From: Acheta domesticus
Lineage: Eukaryota; Arthropoda; Insecta; Orthoptera; Gryllidae
DNA: 64,000 nucleotides
Direction: 5' to 3'
Assembly: GCA_031308135.1 (NCBI GenBank)
Contig: JAHLJT010009436.1
Span: forward strand, 123,865,366 to 123,929,365
A program made the translations under genes and the position numbers. Within the stretch, counting starts at the first letter, position 1. Every line of letters begins with the position of its first letter. Of this stretch, positions 10,500 to 22,869 are shown piece by piece. Under the pieces are notes generated by a model. That model had not been told where the DNA came from and searched no databases. It saw only the letters and a list, made by a program, of their open reading frames with translations.

Positions 10500-12270
10500 A
10501 TAATTTTTAGCAACAGGAAAACGGATTTTTCCATACAGAGTTCGGTTCTGAAAATGTTATTAGACATTAAATTTGCATGAACGTTTCGTTCACTAGGGCA
10601 AAACATAAAGCAATAGGAAATCGTTAGACAATACATCAACATATTTCATAAACACAACCTTATTTTGTAGCATACTTGTATTTGGCCAACAACAGCACTT
10701 ATGAACTCCGATTTTATAAAAATTAAACATTCCACAGAATTTTTTGCCACAACAAAAATAGTCTAAACTCTAAACTGTTTTAAAAATTTTACCTGTTGCA
10801 CCAATACATAAACATTTTATTGAAAATATACGAACACACAAAACTTTGAGAGCATTTCAATTAACACAATCTTCTTTATTGTAGTTATTTTATGTAATGT
10901 GTACGTGCAAAAAAACTCCTTTTTTCACGTTCTCATAAGTTTTTGAACCTCTGTTTGTTAAGTGAAAATAAAGTTTTCGGAATATAATGAAACAATTGAT
11001 CTTCAGAATTTTTACATCGAGTACTTGCATCATTTCACATTTTTTTCTAGACTCTACGAAAAAAATGAAGTAGGAAACATTTCTCCTAAACTGACCATTT
11101 ACGAATAGTGTAGTAAGAATATACAGTCAGAAAATTCGTATTTTTTGTCAGAAGAAAAGAGCGAGACCAACATTGCAAATAATTCAATTCTCTCATCCTT
11201 AACAACATATTAAATATGTGCTCCTAGACGTATATAACCACTGCGGAAATGTTTTCAGAGGCAAAATGGCTGCAAATTTCATTATCATTCTCAAGAGATC
11301 AGTGTCTTTAAAAAGATTTCTCGAGTAATATAAAGTAATTAGCGAGTTATGTTTTCGCGTCTTTGACATCCTACATCAATGCGTCATTGTCATTGTTTCA
11401 GAAAACGTACTTCATTGAGTTTTATATCAGTAATCGCATTCGTGATGATTCCTAAAGGTTTCTAGAAGAGCACAGAATCTAATGAGATCTGTTTCTTCTG
11501 CTCTTTCAATTTTACGCCAGGTGCCTATCGTATATCTGAATAGATTCGTGAGCAGGCAAGTTGACCGTGATATTCGTTTATGCAAATCAGAACAGAACGT
11601 AATGAGAAAATAACGGGTTTGCAACATAATCTCAATTTCCTCATTTATTGGATGCTCATTTTTAACCCACTTTCAATTAACTTGTACGGAATACGATCAA
11701 ATTCCTCCATCATCAAATGCTTTATACTTTTAGCTTCAGAACTCTTTGAGGACGTTAATAATTTGAATGACAATACATGATTATGTGGTTTTGGGGGGTC
11801 CTCGCACCTCTCACGCAAGTCTTATTCTCAATGTACGTGAAATTTCCAAAAAAACTTTTAAACTTCTTATTCACTTTGAATTGTTCTGTAAAATCGGTAA
11901 TATGCCATGATGATTTTGAGGGTGCCGCCCAAAACCTATGTTGCAAATTAATTAATACAGGATTATATAAAATTCCACTGAATTGAAATAATCAAATTCA
12001 AAAGAGTTAAAAATGAAAAATCAAAAAATACTAGTTTTTTGTACGATTTTTTTGAAGACCTCAAATTAATGAAGCAGTATATAGTTCTGTTACAGGAACC
12101 TAAGTTCCAGCAACTAAAAAGTTATAAAATATTTAAAAAATTATAAAATTAAATAATATTAAAAAATCATAAAATATTTAAGTCATTATAAAAGGTTCAA
12201 CGCATTTATAGATTCTCTTTCTTGTATTTAATAAAAAAAGGCATTTTTGTCTTAAGGTCTCATCGGCATC
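10500..12270. other. AT-rich stretch, no gene seen
   Basis: No recognisable gene or element. A short AT-only tract of degenerate 'ttataaaatattta' units lies at 12,120-12,190. Short open frames at 11,427-11,986 lie on both strands and look like chance. Confidence 0.5.
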
Positions 12271-12271
12271 T

Positions 12272-12460
12272 TCATAATGTAGTTCTATTATCTAGAAATA
12301 ATGGCTTCAATTGACCGACATAATCATTCCCTACAGCTTGTACATTTCGCTGCGTTATTTCATCTTGTAAATCATCTATACTTATCGTACGTTGCACTTC
12401 TAAAATGTTGAACGTTTTGAAGTAATATGGTTTACTTATCCTTTGTCTTTTGGCTCTCCT
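12272..12460 (-). other. Unrecognised minus-strand open frames at the edge of island 2
   Basis: On the minus strand two frames leave the island into AT-richer DNA. One ends ...PEVEWDEESQKTKDK (stop at 12,432). The other continues ...TISIDDLQDEITQRN... and stops at 12,272. The peptides are mixed-composition and acidic, less biased than the island frames, so a decayed exon or element is possible. I recognise no family and see no convincing splice site, and the upstream part of both frames is low-complexity island sequence. Confidence 0.15.
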
Positions 12461-12469
12461 CGTCCCACT

Positions 12470-12985
12470 CCACTTCAGGCGCAACGCCCTTCTTATACAA
12501 TTCGGGTTGCGTCCCGCGGGCACGCCTCTTCGCGAATTGGCGCTCGGGTGACGCACGTTGCATCCGTTGCCTCGGTCGGACCGGGCCAGGCCCCATGAAT
12601 GAACACCCCGCGCTCCCGCGCGCTCCACATCCTCTGGCGCAAGCGGCGCAGGCGCCCGCCTTTCCCCATGTCCATTGGGATGCGCCGCGGCCGCTGCCCG
12701 CACGCCGCTGCGCCCGGGCATCCGCTCCGCAATGCACTCGTCCCGGCTCTGCCTCCCCAGCCCCGCCCTGACTCTCCACGTCCCGCTCTTCCCCTCCACG
12801 CCCCGCTCTGCCCCTCCACGCCCCCCTCTGCCCCTCTACGCCCCGCTCTGCTTTGCTACATCACATCACGACATGCCCCGCCACGCCAGCCTAACTACGC
12901 CACGCCACGCCATACCCCGCCACTCCCTACTCCGCCAGGTCCTGCCCCGCCACGCCCTCTCCCCTCCCTGACCCGTCAGTGAGGT
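12470..12985. other. GC-rich island 2, with C-rich tandem repeat
   Basis: GC-rich block. Its second half (12,775-12,860) is a degenerate tandem array of CCACGCCCCGCTCTGCCCCT-like 20-bp units, then looser 'cgccacgcca' units to about 12,965. The C-rich strand is the plus strand. Frames are open on both strands with no known product. Confidence 0.65.
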
Positions 12986-13009
12986 TCTTGGATCTCGGAC
13001 GCATTTCTT

Positions 13010-14520
13010 GCTCATGACATCTTGGCTTTCCGGGTGACGCCGCGTCTTTGAGAGGCCAACGTTTCGCCTCTCGTGACACAGGCTTCCTAATCAACCAATC
13101 ATGCTATAGATTCGGCGATAATCGTGGGGGTCGTTCGAGATTTAAAAGAAATGTTAAAATAGAAGTTTTATCTTGTCTAAGAGGGGTTTTTCCTTATTTT
13201 TAATTTAATCGTTTATTGGTTACATATGTGTAATTGGATTTGCCTTTAGCCTCACTTAAACAACTAACTGAATTATTTACAAGTTTGAGATTTTTACATA
13301 AAGGAAGATGAATGAAATTGGTGGAAGGATACACACATTCAGAGGGATAATACTAAGAAAGCAGTAAAATAAACACACCTTCACATACATACGCGCGCGC
13401 GCATACACACTCACATGAATGTGTTAATTTTAGGTCAATGAATATTATTTATGTGGTAAGTATTAATTTCATAACTCATTCGCCTTCATTAAAGTGTTTA
13501 GAAAAGAATATCTTAGGATATCTTTAGAAAGTTTAAGATCTGTCTTTTCCCGTCGTAACAATGGATGAAGTGTGGATGATTTAAAGGAAAATTATGCGTG
13601 ATTGATTGCTATTCTCTAACCCGAAACGAGAAAATTGAAAATATCTAAACATAACAGTACAGAATACACTGCCATGGATGTCAACTCTTGCAGTCGGACT
13701 GCCGTCTAATGAAGTATATTGACATTAAAATTATGTGACCAACTCCTAACGGAAAATTTGATTGACGTACCGAAAAAGCAAACTAACGTTTCTAAACTTG
13801 TTTAAAACGTTTCAGTAAAAATGCAAACTTGTCCAAAAATTCTAAATTTTTGATAAATTATCTGGATTTTTAGACATATTCCGCACGTTTTATCTCGGCA
13901 AGCTTATAGTTTTGAATTTTTAGTAATTTTTTCATGCAAAGGCTTTACTAATTGAATGTCTATATTCTTTTCCGCTCTATCAATGAAAATGTCAAAATTC
14001 TTTGTTTTTCGAAATTCATTGCGCTGTCGAAACCATTTATGGGAAGTCTTTATTTTATTATTATTATTATTGTTAGTGCAGCATTGAACTAATGTTTCCG
14101 ATGAACAATTGATTGGAAAGTTTCAGTGGGTCAGGGGAATCTCAGAGGACAATGTGCAAGTCCGCCTCGACCCATTGATCCAACTCATTTATCTTAAAGA
14201 ATACCTTTAAAAAACTCGCACGTATGCTCTTTAATGAAAGGATTTGCAACGTCGCGTCAGGTAGCGTCTTTAATTCAAGGCGCCTTTCCTGCTGAAGACA
14301 AAAGTGTGTTTGATTGATTTCTTCTTTTCACTGAAACAGCTGCTTGTCGAGGTTGTTATTGATGGTTTCCTATTTCGTTTATTTCTTACACTTCTCATAA
14401 CTTTAAGACCGTACATTTAAACTTTCCCTTAGCGACTGGACACAAATACATTCATGTTTGTTATCATTATAAAATTAACATTCCAGACACTCTTGTTAAT
14501 CTTTCATCGAATAATGGAAG
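13010..14520. other. AT-rich stretch, no gene seen
   Basis: No gene or element recognised. Short CA/CG dinucleotide patch at 13,385-13,420 and (TTA)n at 14,052-14,070. Confidence 0.5.
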
Positions 14521-14539
14521 ATAGAGGTCAGTGTGGTCC

Positions 14540-14855
14540 AAGAAAAGCTAATTTCTTGTTTCCTCAATTCAAAATTTATTCAATATTATTCAGCGTGAAT
14601 TTATTTACAAAATCGTCCACAAAAATATCGTTGAAAAGGGAAAATTAGGTGTCTAAAGTAGAAGGATTTTAAAACCTAGTGTAAATGTTCAGGATTAAGG
14701 AACAAAATTAGAGAACATATGGGCGAGTTTTTTTATCAGAATAAATATGCATATGTTTTCAGCGTAGACAGGGAAAAGCTAATTTCTTGTTTCATCAATT
14801 TAAAATTCGTTGAGTATTATTAAGCGTAAAATATTCACAAAAATTTGTCATTTAA
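14540..14855 (+). repeat. Diverged direct duplication, offset about 231 bp
   Basis: About 85 bp starting GAAAAGCTAATTTCTTGTTTC (14,542) is repeated at 14,773. Both copies continue 'ctcaattcaaaatttattcaatattattcagcgt' / 'atcaatttaaaattcgttgagtattattaagcgt'. No coding content. The rest of the surrounding DNA does not match. Confidence 0.6.
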
Positions 14856-14859
14856 AGTA

Positions 14860-16440
14860 TTGTTATTTTTTTATATTCGTGTTCTCGGTATTTTATATTC
14901 AGAATGTCCTGAATTAAAATTTAAGAGTTGGAATTTTCAATTTGCTGAGTAGGGCAACGTAGTCTGAGCTTTAAGTTTGTTTTTGTGATATGAAGAGTGG
15001 AAAATGGAAATTTGCTGGCGAATTTTTATATGAAACACCTAGATTCTACAAATTTGTATATTTTATTGTAAAAATGTTACAGTACCATATTACTTGATAA
15101 ACCCTCCAATGTCTATTAAACATTGAATTCCTTAATTATACCAACAAAAATACTGTACACTCTTATCGTTATTCGTTGCAATTTAGAGTTTGATGAAATC
15201 GGTTTCACGTCGAAATTTTTCATTTTCAAGTATGTTTCTTGAAGAGCTTTCGTGAACGCAAAAATTTTCGACGGGAAACCGATTGCAACAAATCGTCTCA
15301 AATAACAATAAGAAACTACATTTCATTTTTGTCAGAATAATTAAGAGATATCCGTAATTTTCTGGTTTGGCTTGAATCTACGAAGGGGAAGGGCCCTTAC
15401 TTTCAGAATATTTTATCTTTTGTGTTGGATTTATAATTTTCCAAATCAGCAACTGTAATTTGCTTATGAACAAAAACGTCAGGTGTTTGTGTTAATGATT
15501 ATGGTCCGGATAATAAAAAGTGTAAGCTCTTATACCAAATCGTATCTCACGTTGAGGAAGCGCCTCATTACACTGAGAAAAGTAATGTTTTTTCTACATA
15601 AGCTAATACTTTTAGGACCCATTTGACACATCTCTACGTACGACCAAGTTGTCGGCAAGGCTACGGCATTCCACCTCCGCGATGAACTTAAAATGATCTG
15701 AGTTTGTGCAACTCATTATTTGCAACGAATGTTACTATATCAAAGAACTGTGATATATGATCTCGCGTCTCTCGGCGTAGCTATTGCGATCTTCGAAGTG
15801 TAGGGAGTAGATTCGCGCAGGAGGTAGGATCGTATTTAGGTACTGCGTCCTCCATAACAAAATTGTACTCCGGCCCTCCTTCAGGATTTTTTCTTCATTT
15901 TTACCAAAAACGCTCATTATAATAATAGTAGTAGTTTGATACGACTGGTATAAGCGACATTTTATTTTGCGAGTAGGAAAGGCGAGTAGGAATGTTCATC
16001 TGAGCACTTGAACATCGACTTACTTTTAGCACTAAGGCTAAAAATTGCACTTTTAGCACGCCACGGATGTCTTGAAAGAACCGCTTTTGTTAGTGGCTGT
16101 ATAAAAAATTAAAACATTTAAATAAAAAACATTTTAATAACTATTTGATTAACAGTAAATATACATATACAACACATTTTATGAATTTTTTTAATATTAC
16201 GAGCTTTTTTTTGGATGTATTGGCGCCCCAAGAAACTATTTCTTTCTCTTATCGGTAAATACAACCCTGGCAGAGGGGAGGGGGTGCGCTGAGGAATAAG
16301 ACACAATGTGTAATTTATGATTTACATTCCATTTACATAAGTTCGAACGACAAAATTGACAATTGAGGATGAGTCCTCGTATGATCTACGGAACTGTGAA
16401 ATGGGAAGAAGCCTGCTGCCCGTGATACTCTCTTCTCGCC
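14860..16440. other. AT-rich stretch, no gene seen
   Basis: No recognisable gene, element end or RNA gene. Short minus-strand open frames at 15,116-15,301, 15,735-15,917 and 16,118-16,306 have no recognisable features. Confidence 0.5.
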
Positions 16441-16469
16441 GATGCCGTTCTAGCGTCCGTGTGCATTCT

Positions 16470-17240
16470 CGACAAGGCCGTGGCGAGGCGGCGGCGTAAC
16501 GTAGCAAGCTGCGCCGGCGGCGGTGGCAGTGGCGACGGCTGCTGTGCGCGGGCCCCGAGGGCGGGCGGCGCGTGGCGCAACCCTTCGCCTCGCGGAGCGC
16601 AGCGGGGGCATGGGGGTTGGCATGGAGCAGGTGGCGGCTGCCGCCGGTGCAGTCGCAACAGCTTTCTCCGGGGAGCTTGCGCCACGCACGCGGCCCGGCT
16701 GCGTCGCGCACGCCACGCCACGCCATGACATGCCGCCCCGCACTAACCCCGCGCCTCCCCGTTCCGCCCCTCCCCGCTCCGCCCCTCCCCGCTCCGCTCC
16801 TCCCCCCCGCTCCGCTCCTCCCCGCTCCGCCCCTGACGCTCCGTCCCGCCCCGAACCGCCTGCCCCGGCCCGTCCCACGGCACCCCACCCCGTCCCGCCT
16901 CGCCCCGTCCCGCCTCGCCCTGCTCCACCCCACCCTGCCTAATCCCGTCCCGCCTCGTCCCGCCACGCCCCGCGCCCCGGCACGCTGCGCCGCGCCTTCA
17001 CCGCCGTTGCAGCAGCCTTCGACCTTCCGGCCGCCTCTCAACTCACCCACGCTGTGCCGCCACCTCCACGCTGTGCCGGTGCGACGCGGCGCGGCGCGCT
17101 GGCTAGGGCGCGCCTATGTGTTTAGTTCTCGGGGTCGTCAATAGATAGAGCGCGCGCGGCAACAGCTAGCGAAAGAACCGATCGCGCCCCTGCCCCAGGC
17201 ACGGCGAGAGGGACCTTCGTTTAGGCAATTCGCGGTCGCC
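16470..17240. other. GC-rich, CpG-dense island 3 with 15-bp C-rich tandem array
   Basis: About 770 bp, the longest island. 16,745-16,840 is a tandem array of CCGCTCCGCCCCTCC-like 15-bp units, followed by looser 'cccgcctcgcccc' units to about 16,970. Up to seven overlapping frames of 60-240 codons on both strands are open because of composition. 17,240-17,640 returns to mixed DNA with no gene seen. Confidence 0.65.
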
Positions 17241-17649
17241 GTATATGGAGTTCCTGCTCGCGAGGGCGAGGAGAGTACTTTTTCTAGTGGTCGTTATTCT
17301 TTCCTCCTCTCCCACTCATGTTCTTCCGCTTTTATGTCGTACCTCGCGGCGGAATGCGAACCGATTTCGGGAATGATTAGTAGCCGCCTCTTTCATTATC
17401 GTGCCCGCTACGTGTGCTGTCTCGGCAAGGTCGCGTGGCACAGTGATATTATGGTGCGGGTAATTGTTTTTGTGACGATGTATTGCACAAATAGCAGGTG
17501 CGTAAGCAGCGACCTTGTGTTTGCGTTTGCACGCACGGCACAGTTACGTAGCATCATGGCCTGAGTGAATTGAGTTGGAGTGAAAGCGTTAACAACGATA
17601 TTTCGTATGTTTATTATTAATAAATTTAGAAATGATTCCTCGTAATAGT

Positions 17650-18836
17650 GCATTTCAGTATATTATGAAAATTAAAGAACTATAATATTTACGGAAAACG
17701 GAAATGTGCGTATTAAAGGCTTGAGAGATATTTAAAAAAAATAATTTTGTGTAATTAAAAAAGTAAGTATAGTGAAATGCATTTATGTCCTCTTATACAG
17801 TGCAACTCGGACTATTCTTACGAAAAGTTCGAAGAAATAATTTGGAGACATTTTTGAGAAAATGGCATTCGTGCGTATCTGAAAACGCGCAAATTCGAAC
17901 TCCTTTCACAGAAAACGTTTGAGTTTTCTAGAAAATTTATAAGACATCATTTGAAGCTAATGTACTCATAAATGTAATAAGGTAAAGAAGTCGCCAATAA
18001 TGTAAATAATAACAACGTGAGAGACACGTCAAAATAATAATTTGTTGTAATATTTGAAAAAAACAAAGAATAAAATAATATGACATTTATACCAGCTTGT
18101 AGAGTTGATTTAGCACTATCCCTACCAAAATTTAAAGAAAACATTTTGAGCCGTTTTCAAGAAAATCTTGTTTTTGTTATTTTGTTAATATTGCACATAT
18201 TGCACGCAATATTGTGCGAAAATTACTAAAAGATTTAAAAAATGCACATGACCTTACTGAAAGAACTAAAAATGGAGAAAAAAATTACTTGAAGGAATAA
18301 TCTTCAATGTTGTAATACTTGTGGTAGTAATAAGCCGAAAAAATTTCAAGCTTTTAAAATTTTCGAAAATTCAGAGCTTACAGTGAAAAATGGTCCAATA
18401 CCATCTTCATAATTGCATTTTACTCTATTTTAAAAAATTAAAGACAAATTTGGAGCCAAATTTGACTTTTTTCCAAGACTGTTTTCCCAAGACTGCCAAA
18501 ACTGTTTTCCAAAATCGTAAAGGTTTGAGTCGAGCCAGATCGACCAGGGAATATCTATTTTGAAAAAAAATCCTGCATATGGTTTTGGCGCTATTACTCT
18601 TCATAGACAGACGGATTTGTTATCTATCGATTTTCCGGTATCTTGGATCGACAAAACTTGTATTCTGGCTACATCACGTGTTAGAGGATTTTTGTCTAAA
18701 TTTAGCAACTGGATTTATCCACCTTTTCGCTATCATGGCCAGGCAAGAAGAATTTTTCTGCCGAAAATTCGCCTTTTTTTCCGGCAGCTTTACATAACTT
18801 TCTTTCTACTGCGTAAGCGGTAGCGAGAAAGTAACA
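17650..18836 (+). repeat. HTR repeat family, copy 5
   Basis: Carries 'ttgagagatattt', 'tggagacatttttgagaaaatggc', 'cgtgagagacacgtc', 'gagccgttttcaagaaaatcttg', 'gccgaaaaaatttcaa', 'gggaatatctattttgaaa' and 'atcacgtgttagaggatttt', in the same order as copy 2, with a shortened microsatellite ('agacagacgg'). It ends in its own hairpin (18,797-18,832) and GTAA. At least two about 300-bp modules precede the unique 3' part. Confidence 0.82.
18797..18832 (+). repeat. Terminal hairpin of HTR copy 5
   Basis: ACTTTCTTTCTACTGC faces GCGGTAGCGAGAAAGT across a 4-base loop (12 of 16 pair). Stem and loop differ from copy 2 in sequence but keep the ACTTTC...GAAAGT base. Confidence 0.65.
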
Positions 18837-18899
18837 GACAATGTGCTGAAAACAGTAATTTTGGTGTGATCCACGTGTCTTTATTATTTTAGGTTATTT

Positions 18900-19140
18900 T
18901 TCTCTCATTTAAGGCAGAGCATTGAATAAGGTCGCGAAAAATTATTTTAAAATACGAATATTTCCCGTAACTTTGGTTGAAATTTAAGGATTTTAAAATA
19001 TCTTTTGCAAAATTGGTTCCAAATTTTTTCTTCACTTGTTTTGCTCGAATAGAGCAACGGACGCTTAAATATGGTGTAAATCTGATTTTTGTGGAATTCT
19101 GAATTTTCAAAATTGCTTAAGTTACAAATAATGCTGACAG
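18900..19140 (-). repeat. HTR repeat fragment, copy 6 (minus strand)
   Basis: Reverse-complement blocks 'ttggttccaaattttttcttca', 'ctcgaatagagcaa', 'tatggtgtaaatc' and 'gaattttcaaaattgc' match the middle of the family. It lies in inverted orientation just beyond copy 5. 19,140-19,835 is AT-rich with nothing recognised. Confidence 0.6.
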
Positions 19141-19839
19141 TATGTGCTGCTAGTTATATGGTGTTCTTTATTTACACAGATACTGGAAACACGTTATTTT
19201 TTTGTAAGTAAAATATGGCTTATTTTTAATATGTTGAGTAGTATTTTAATAAACAATATTCCGAAATAATATTTTTCTCGAAGTCAGTTTACATTATTTT
19301 TAATTAAATAAATGGATTTTATAGGAAGAATTTTCACTACCAAAATTTATATTCATTCAGTTTCAGAGACCTGTTCTTAGTGTGTTTAACGTTGCAGTTT
19401 TACTTTCTCTGTTATGAATAGAACCTTGTGTGAGGAAGGAATGCTGATTAAAGCGCTTGTAATGCGTCTGTTGGAAAAGGATTATGAATTTTAGTTAATC
19501 AGATTTAAATGCAGGGAGATTTAAACTATTTTAAAGAAATACACTCGATATTTTTCTTAGAAATAAATACACACAGTTAATAAGAATTTGAAAAAATGCG
19601 GACGCGCGCTTTTTGTACCAGAAAATGTATTTCCGGTGCGTTTAGTATTTCATATATTGATTCTTCCGTTTTGAATTTAATATAGAAATGTCCTAAGACT
19701 ATTTATATACACTTAAAAAGTTAATATATTATACTAACAACATTGAAGCTGTATTCAGTAAGCAAATTTGAAAGCATTTCGTCGCCTGGGGTGAAGGTTT
19801 CAACGGGTGAGATGTACCTCCCTGTAGCGCAGTTCGCGG

Positions 19840-20170
19840 CCTCTGCTCCGGGAGAAAGAGGCCCGCGCCTCCCGACGTGCGCAGGGCTAGCGGGACTCGA
19901 ACCTTGGAGCGCCCCCGCCGCTTGCGCCGCGCCGTTACGTCAGGCCGGCCGCGACTGACGGCGCTCGCCGGCTGCGTGGGCCTCGTCCGCCCACCGCAGC
20001 GCACGCCAGGCGCTCCTCGGCGGGAGAGCCCCGAACGCAGACCGCAGGCAGAGGTCACGCCGGTCAGCTCCAGACCGTGGCCCGGGTCAAACCTGTTCCA
20101 TGGAACCAACGCTTTAGAGTTCACCTCACAAGAAAGAACGGCTCCTCGGGTCACCACGTCTCCGAGCGCC
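19840..20170. other. GC-rich, CpG-dense island 4
   Basis: About 330 bp GC-rich block with frames open on both strands (182 codons minus, 138 codons plus) and no recognisable product. No tandem structure seen. Confidence 0.55.
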
Positions 20171-20199
20171 GGAGTTGTTGGCGGCTGCACTTTTTTTTC

Positions 20200-22600
20200 C
20201 GCATTAATCGTGGCTTTGTTGATGCTTCCTCTTGGATCTTTGAGACGAAAATGGCCAAGACAATTTTTTCTGGGCATTATTCATTATTTATAGATCTTTT
20301 CTTATTCTCACACTCGGAAAAAAGTGACATCGACGCATACTGTTGACTGTATGGACTAGGGTACTTCATACATTTTAGGTTGAAATAAAACCATCATTAA
20401 TATAATGATAATTTTAAATCGTTCTATAAGTAAAATTATTGGCGAAAGAGGAAGGAAACTGTAGATTTGGACTCATAATAACTCATAGCTGACTGAATAG
20501 AAATATAATTTTTCGTTTTAATAATTTTGCTACAAAAGTCTATACAACTGCAAGTATACAAAAGTATACAATTGCAGTGTACAAATGTACACAACTGGAA
20601 ATGAACGGACAATGTAGTATGTGTTGGGAGATTTTCTTTCTTTCCGTATTATTGTGATAGAATGGAAAGTCAGAAAAGTAATATGTAATACACGTGTTGC
20701 CTGGTGTTCTAACTACTTTTTTGTGCAATTCTATCTACAAAATTTACTCTGAATGTAGGCGATGATTATCCGGTCATTGAGACGACATCCAAATTATTCT
20801 TCGAATTTGATGTGACTTCGATTATTCTTCGAGTCATTTGATGTGACATTTGAGATCTTGCTGAGAAGTGTTCTAAACACGTACAACTTTGGTGAACTGC
20901 CAACATCATCTTAATTGAGTTTACTGTAAATGGAATGATTCAGTGAAATGATGATTTTTTAACGTCCTTGCGTTATTTCCAAGGATTAACGAGTATATAA
21001 ATTGGAATCATGAGCCGTAATATACCTGAGAACCTTTCACGTAAAATTGGTTCGCGCCTTATATGCTGACTGATACGAGTTGGCAAAAGAATGCTTTTAT
21101 TCCGCTGTTTACTAAACGTCAACACCATATCGTGAGTCTTCGAGAAGGTAATTACTTAAGTATGACTTTTGCATTCAGTTGGAATACACATTTACATAAA
21201 TAAAATACCGTAATACTAGTTTTCTCGGTGGGAAGTAACAAGAGTATTTGGTTGACAGGCCATTATTACACGTTTCTATGCAAGGGGCGCCGGTCAAGGA
21301 AACGCCGGCCTGGGCGGGGAACCAGAAGGTTTGCCAAGAGGGAACGCGTTTTGGCTGACGGAACAATGTCCATCGCTCAAGTCAGGGATGAACAATATTT
21401 CGTTCCGTAAACCGTCCATTTCACCTACAATTTTTTTTTGTTAGGAAAACAGAGGCGTAAATATTCCTTACTTATATTTTTCTTAAAAACTAACATTGTG
21501 AAATATGATTAATATTTTTTTGAAAGTACTTGGTCGGTGTTGTCGAGGTCGATGCTACGAGCGGAAGTCCGTGGCACGAGTGCCACCAGGAAATCGCCCC
21601 TCCACGCAGCTCATCACCCCGCCACCAGAGACAACGCCATCGCTATTGTAAAACGACGGGTTTACTACCACTCGTAATAGTTTCCTTTCCCGACGCTAGT
21701 TGCGCAGAGAAGCTCGTGGCATGCTACGGTGCCACAATGCGTGCCACAGCCACCATCAGAAGACCTTGCCACCACTGTACTAGGGTCATTCGAACTTAAA
21801 TGAAAATGAAACGATGACGGGTATGCTCGCATTCACTTGGATGTTCACTGTTGCAATGTTGAGTTCACGATGCAAATTTTTAAAAAAAAACTCGTTTTTT
21901 AACATAGCATCTGCTAAAAATGAAACATCTTAGCTAGACCAAAAAAATAGACGGCCAATTTTCTCTTAATTTGTTCTTACAATGACACTTTTTTGACGCT
22001 CTTTTGCTAGAGTCAATAAATCTTTGATTTGAAATTTCCAAAAATCTTTTTCATTCGCATTTCTATTAAAGAATATCCTGTAAAACTTATGTTCGCCGTA
22101 ATTAGCCTGTAATACACTTCAGAAAAGTGGAGATTGTGGAAATATGTAGCTAAATTTGCTATATTGTGTTATCATTTCTTTTAATGATTTTAGAAATTCT
22201 GTAAATAATCGCGAAATAACGCATTTGTGCCTACGGCTTCAGTGCTACGAACAACTGTGGCAATTTATCGACTTACCATTTTCTTAAAAACCATTTCGAT
22301 AGCTCTGGAAAAGTGAACAACGTGCGTCAATGAGCATTAAAGTCGTGCTCTCTTAATTATTGCCCGTTTTTGACACAATATAAATGCAATAATCAAAATT
22401 TAACCGATTCATTTCAATCTTTCTAGAAAGTTGTCATATGCTGTCAAGTAAATACAAAAAATGATAAATATCATTTTTTTAAATTAGAGAATTAGCCTCT
22501 TTTGACACTGACCAGAATAATGATTTGAAGAAATTATTATTTTACATCTTAGGTACAATGTAGCTACTCTGAAGTATCCAGTTTTCTATTATGAGCATAT
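20200..22600. other. AT-rich stretch, no gene seen
   Basis: No gene recognised. A small hairpin lies at 20,549-20,578 (CTGCAAGTATAC, loop AAAA, then GTATAC and TTGCAG). A mixed-composition patch at 21,280-21,370 and another at 21,530-21,790 (89-codon plus-strand frame) show nothing familiar. Confidence 0.45.
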
Positions 22601-22624
22601 GTGGCTCGCGAGGTAGTTTGTGCA

Positions 22625-22860
22625 TCCCTGGGTAAGACGAAGAGCCCGCCGCCCCTGGAGGCAATGCTCAGGGCCCCGCCTTGTTCCTCCCCCCCGTGCC
22701 CATTCCCGCCCTGCCCGGCACCGCACTGCCCCGCCCCCGCCCTTTCACGTGCTGTCGAGCGTGTGCCGCGGCGGCACAGGGTCGCGCCCACCGTACGCGC
22801 GCGCGTGTTTAAAATTAAAACACTAGAGGTTCCTCGAAGGTGACGGCGCCGCCACACCCA
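22625..22860. other. GC-rich, C-skewed island 5
   Basis: About 235 bp. The 22,660-22,745 part is C-rich on the plus strand (runs of CCCGCC and CCTCCC). Followed by CpG-dense 'cgtacgcgcgcgcg'. Frames open on both strands; no known product. Confidence 0.55.
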
Positions 22861-22869
22861 ATTGACACA

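Noticed and set aside
16322..17050. 242-codon minus-strand open frame in island 3, the longest in the window
   Set aside because: The peptide is simple Gly/Arg/Ala repeat, six other frames on both strands are open over the same DNA, and the tandem C-rich array explains it.
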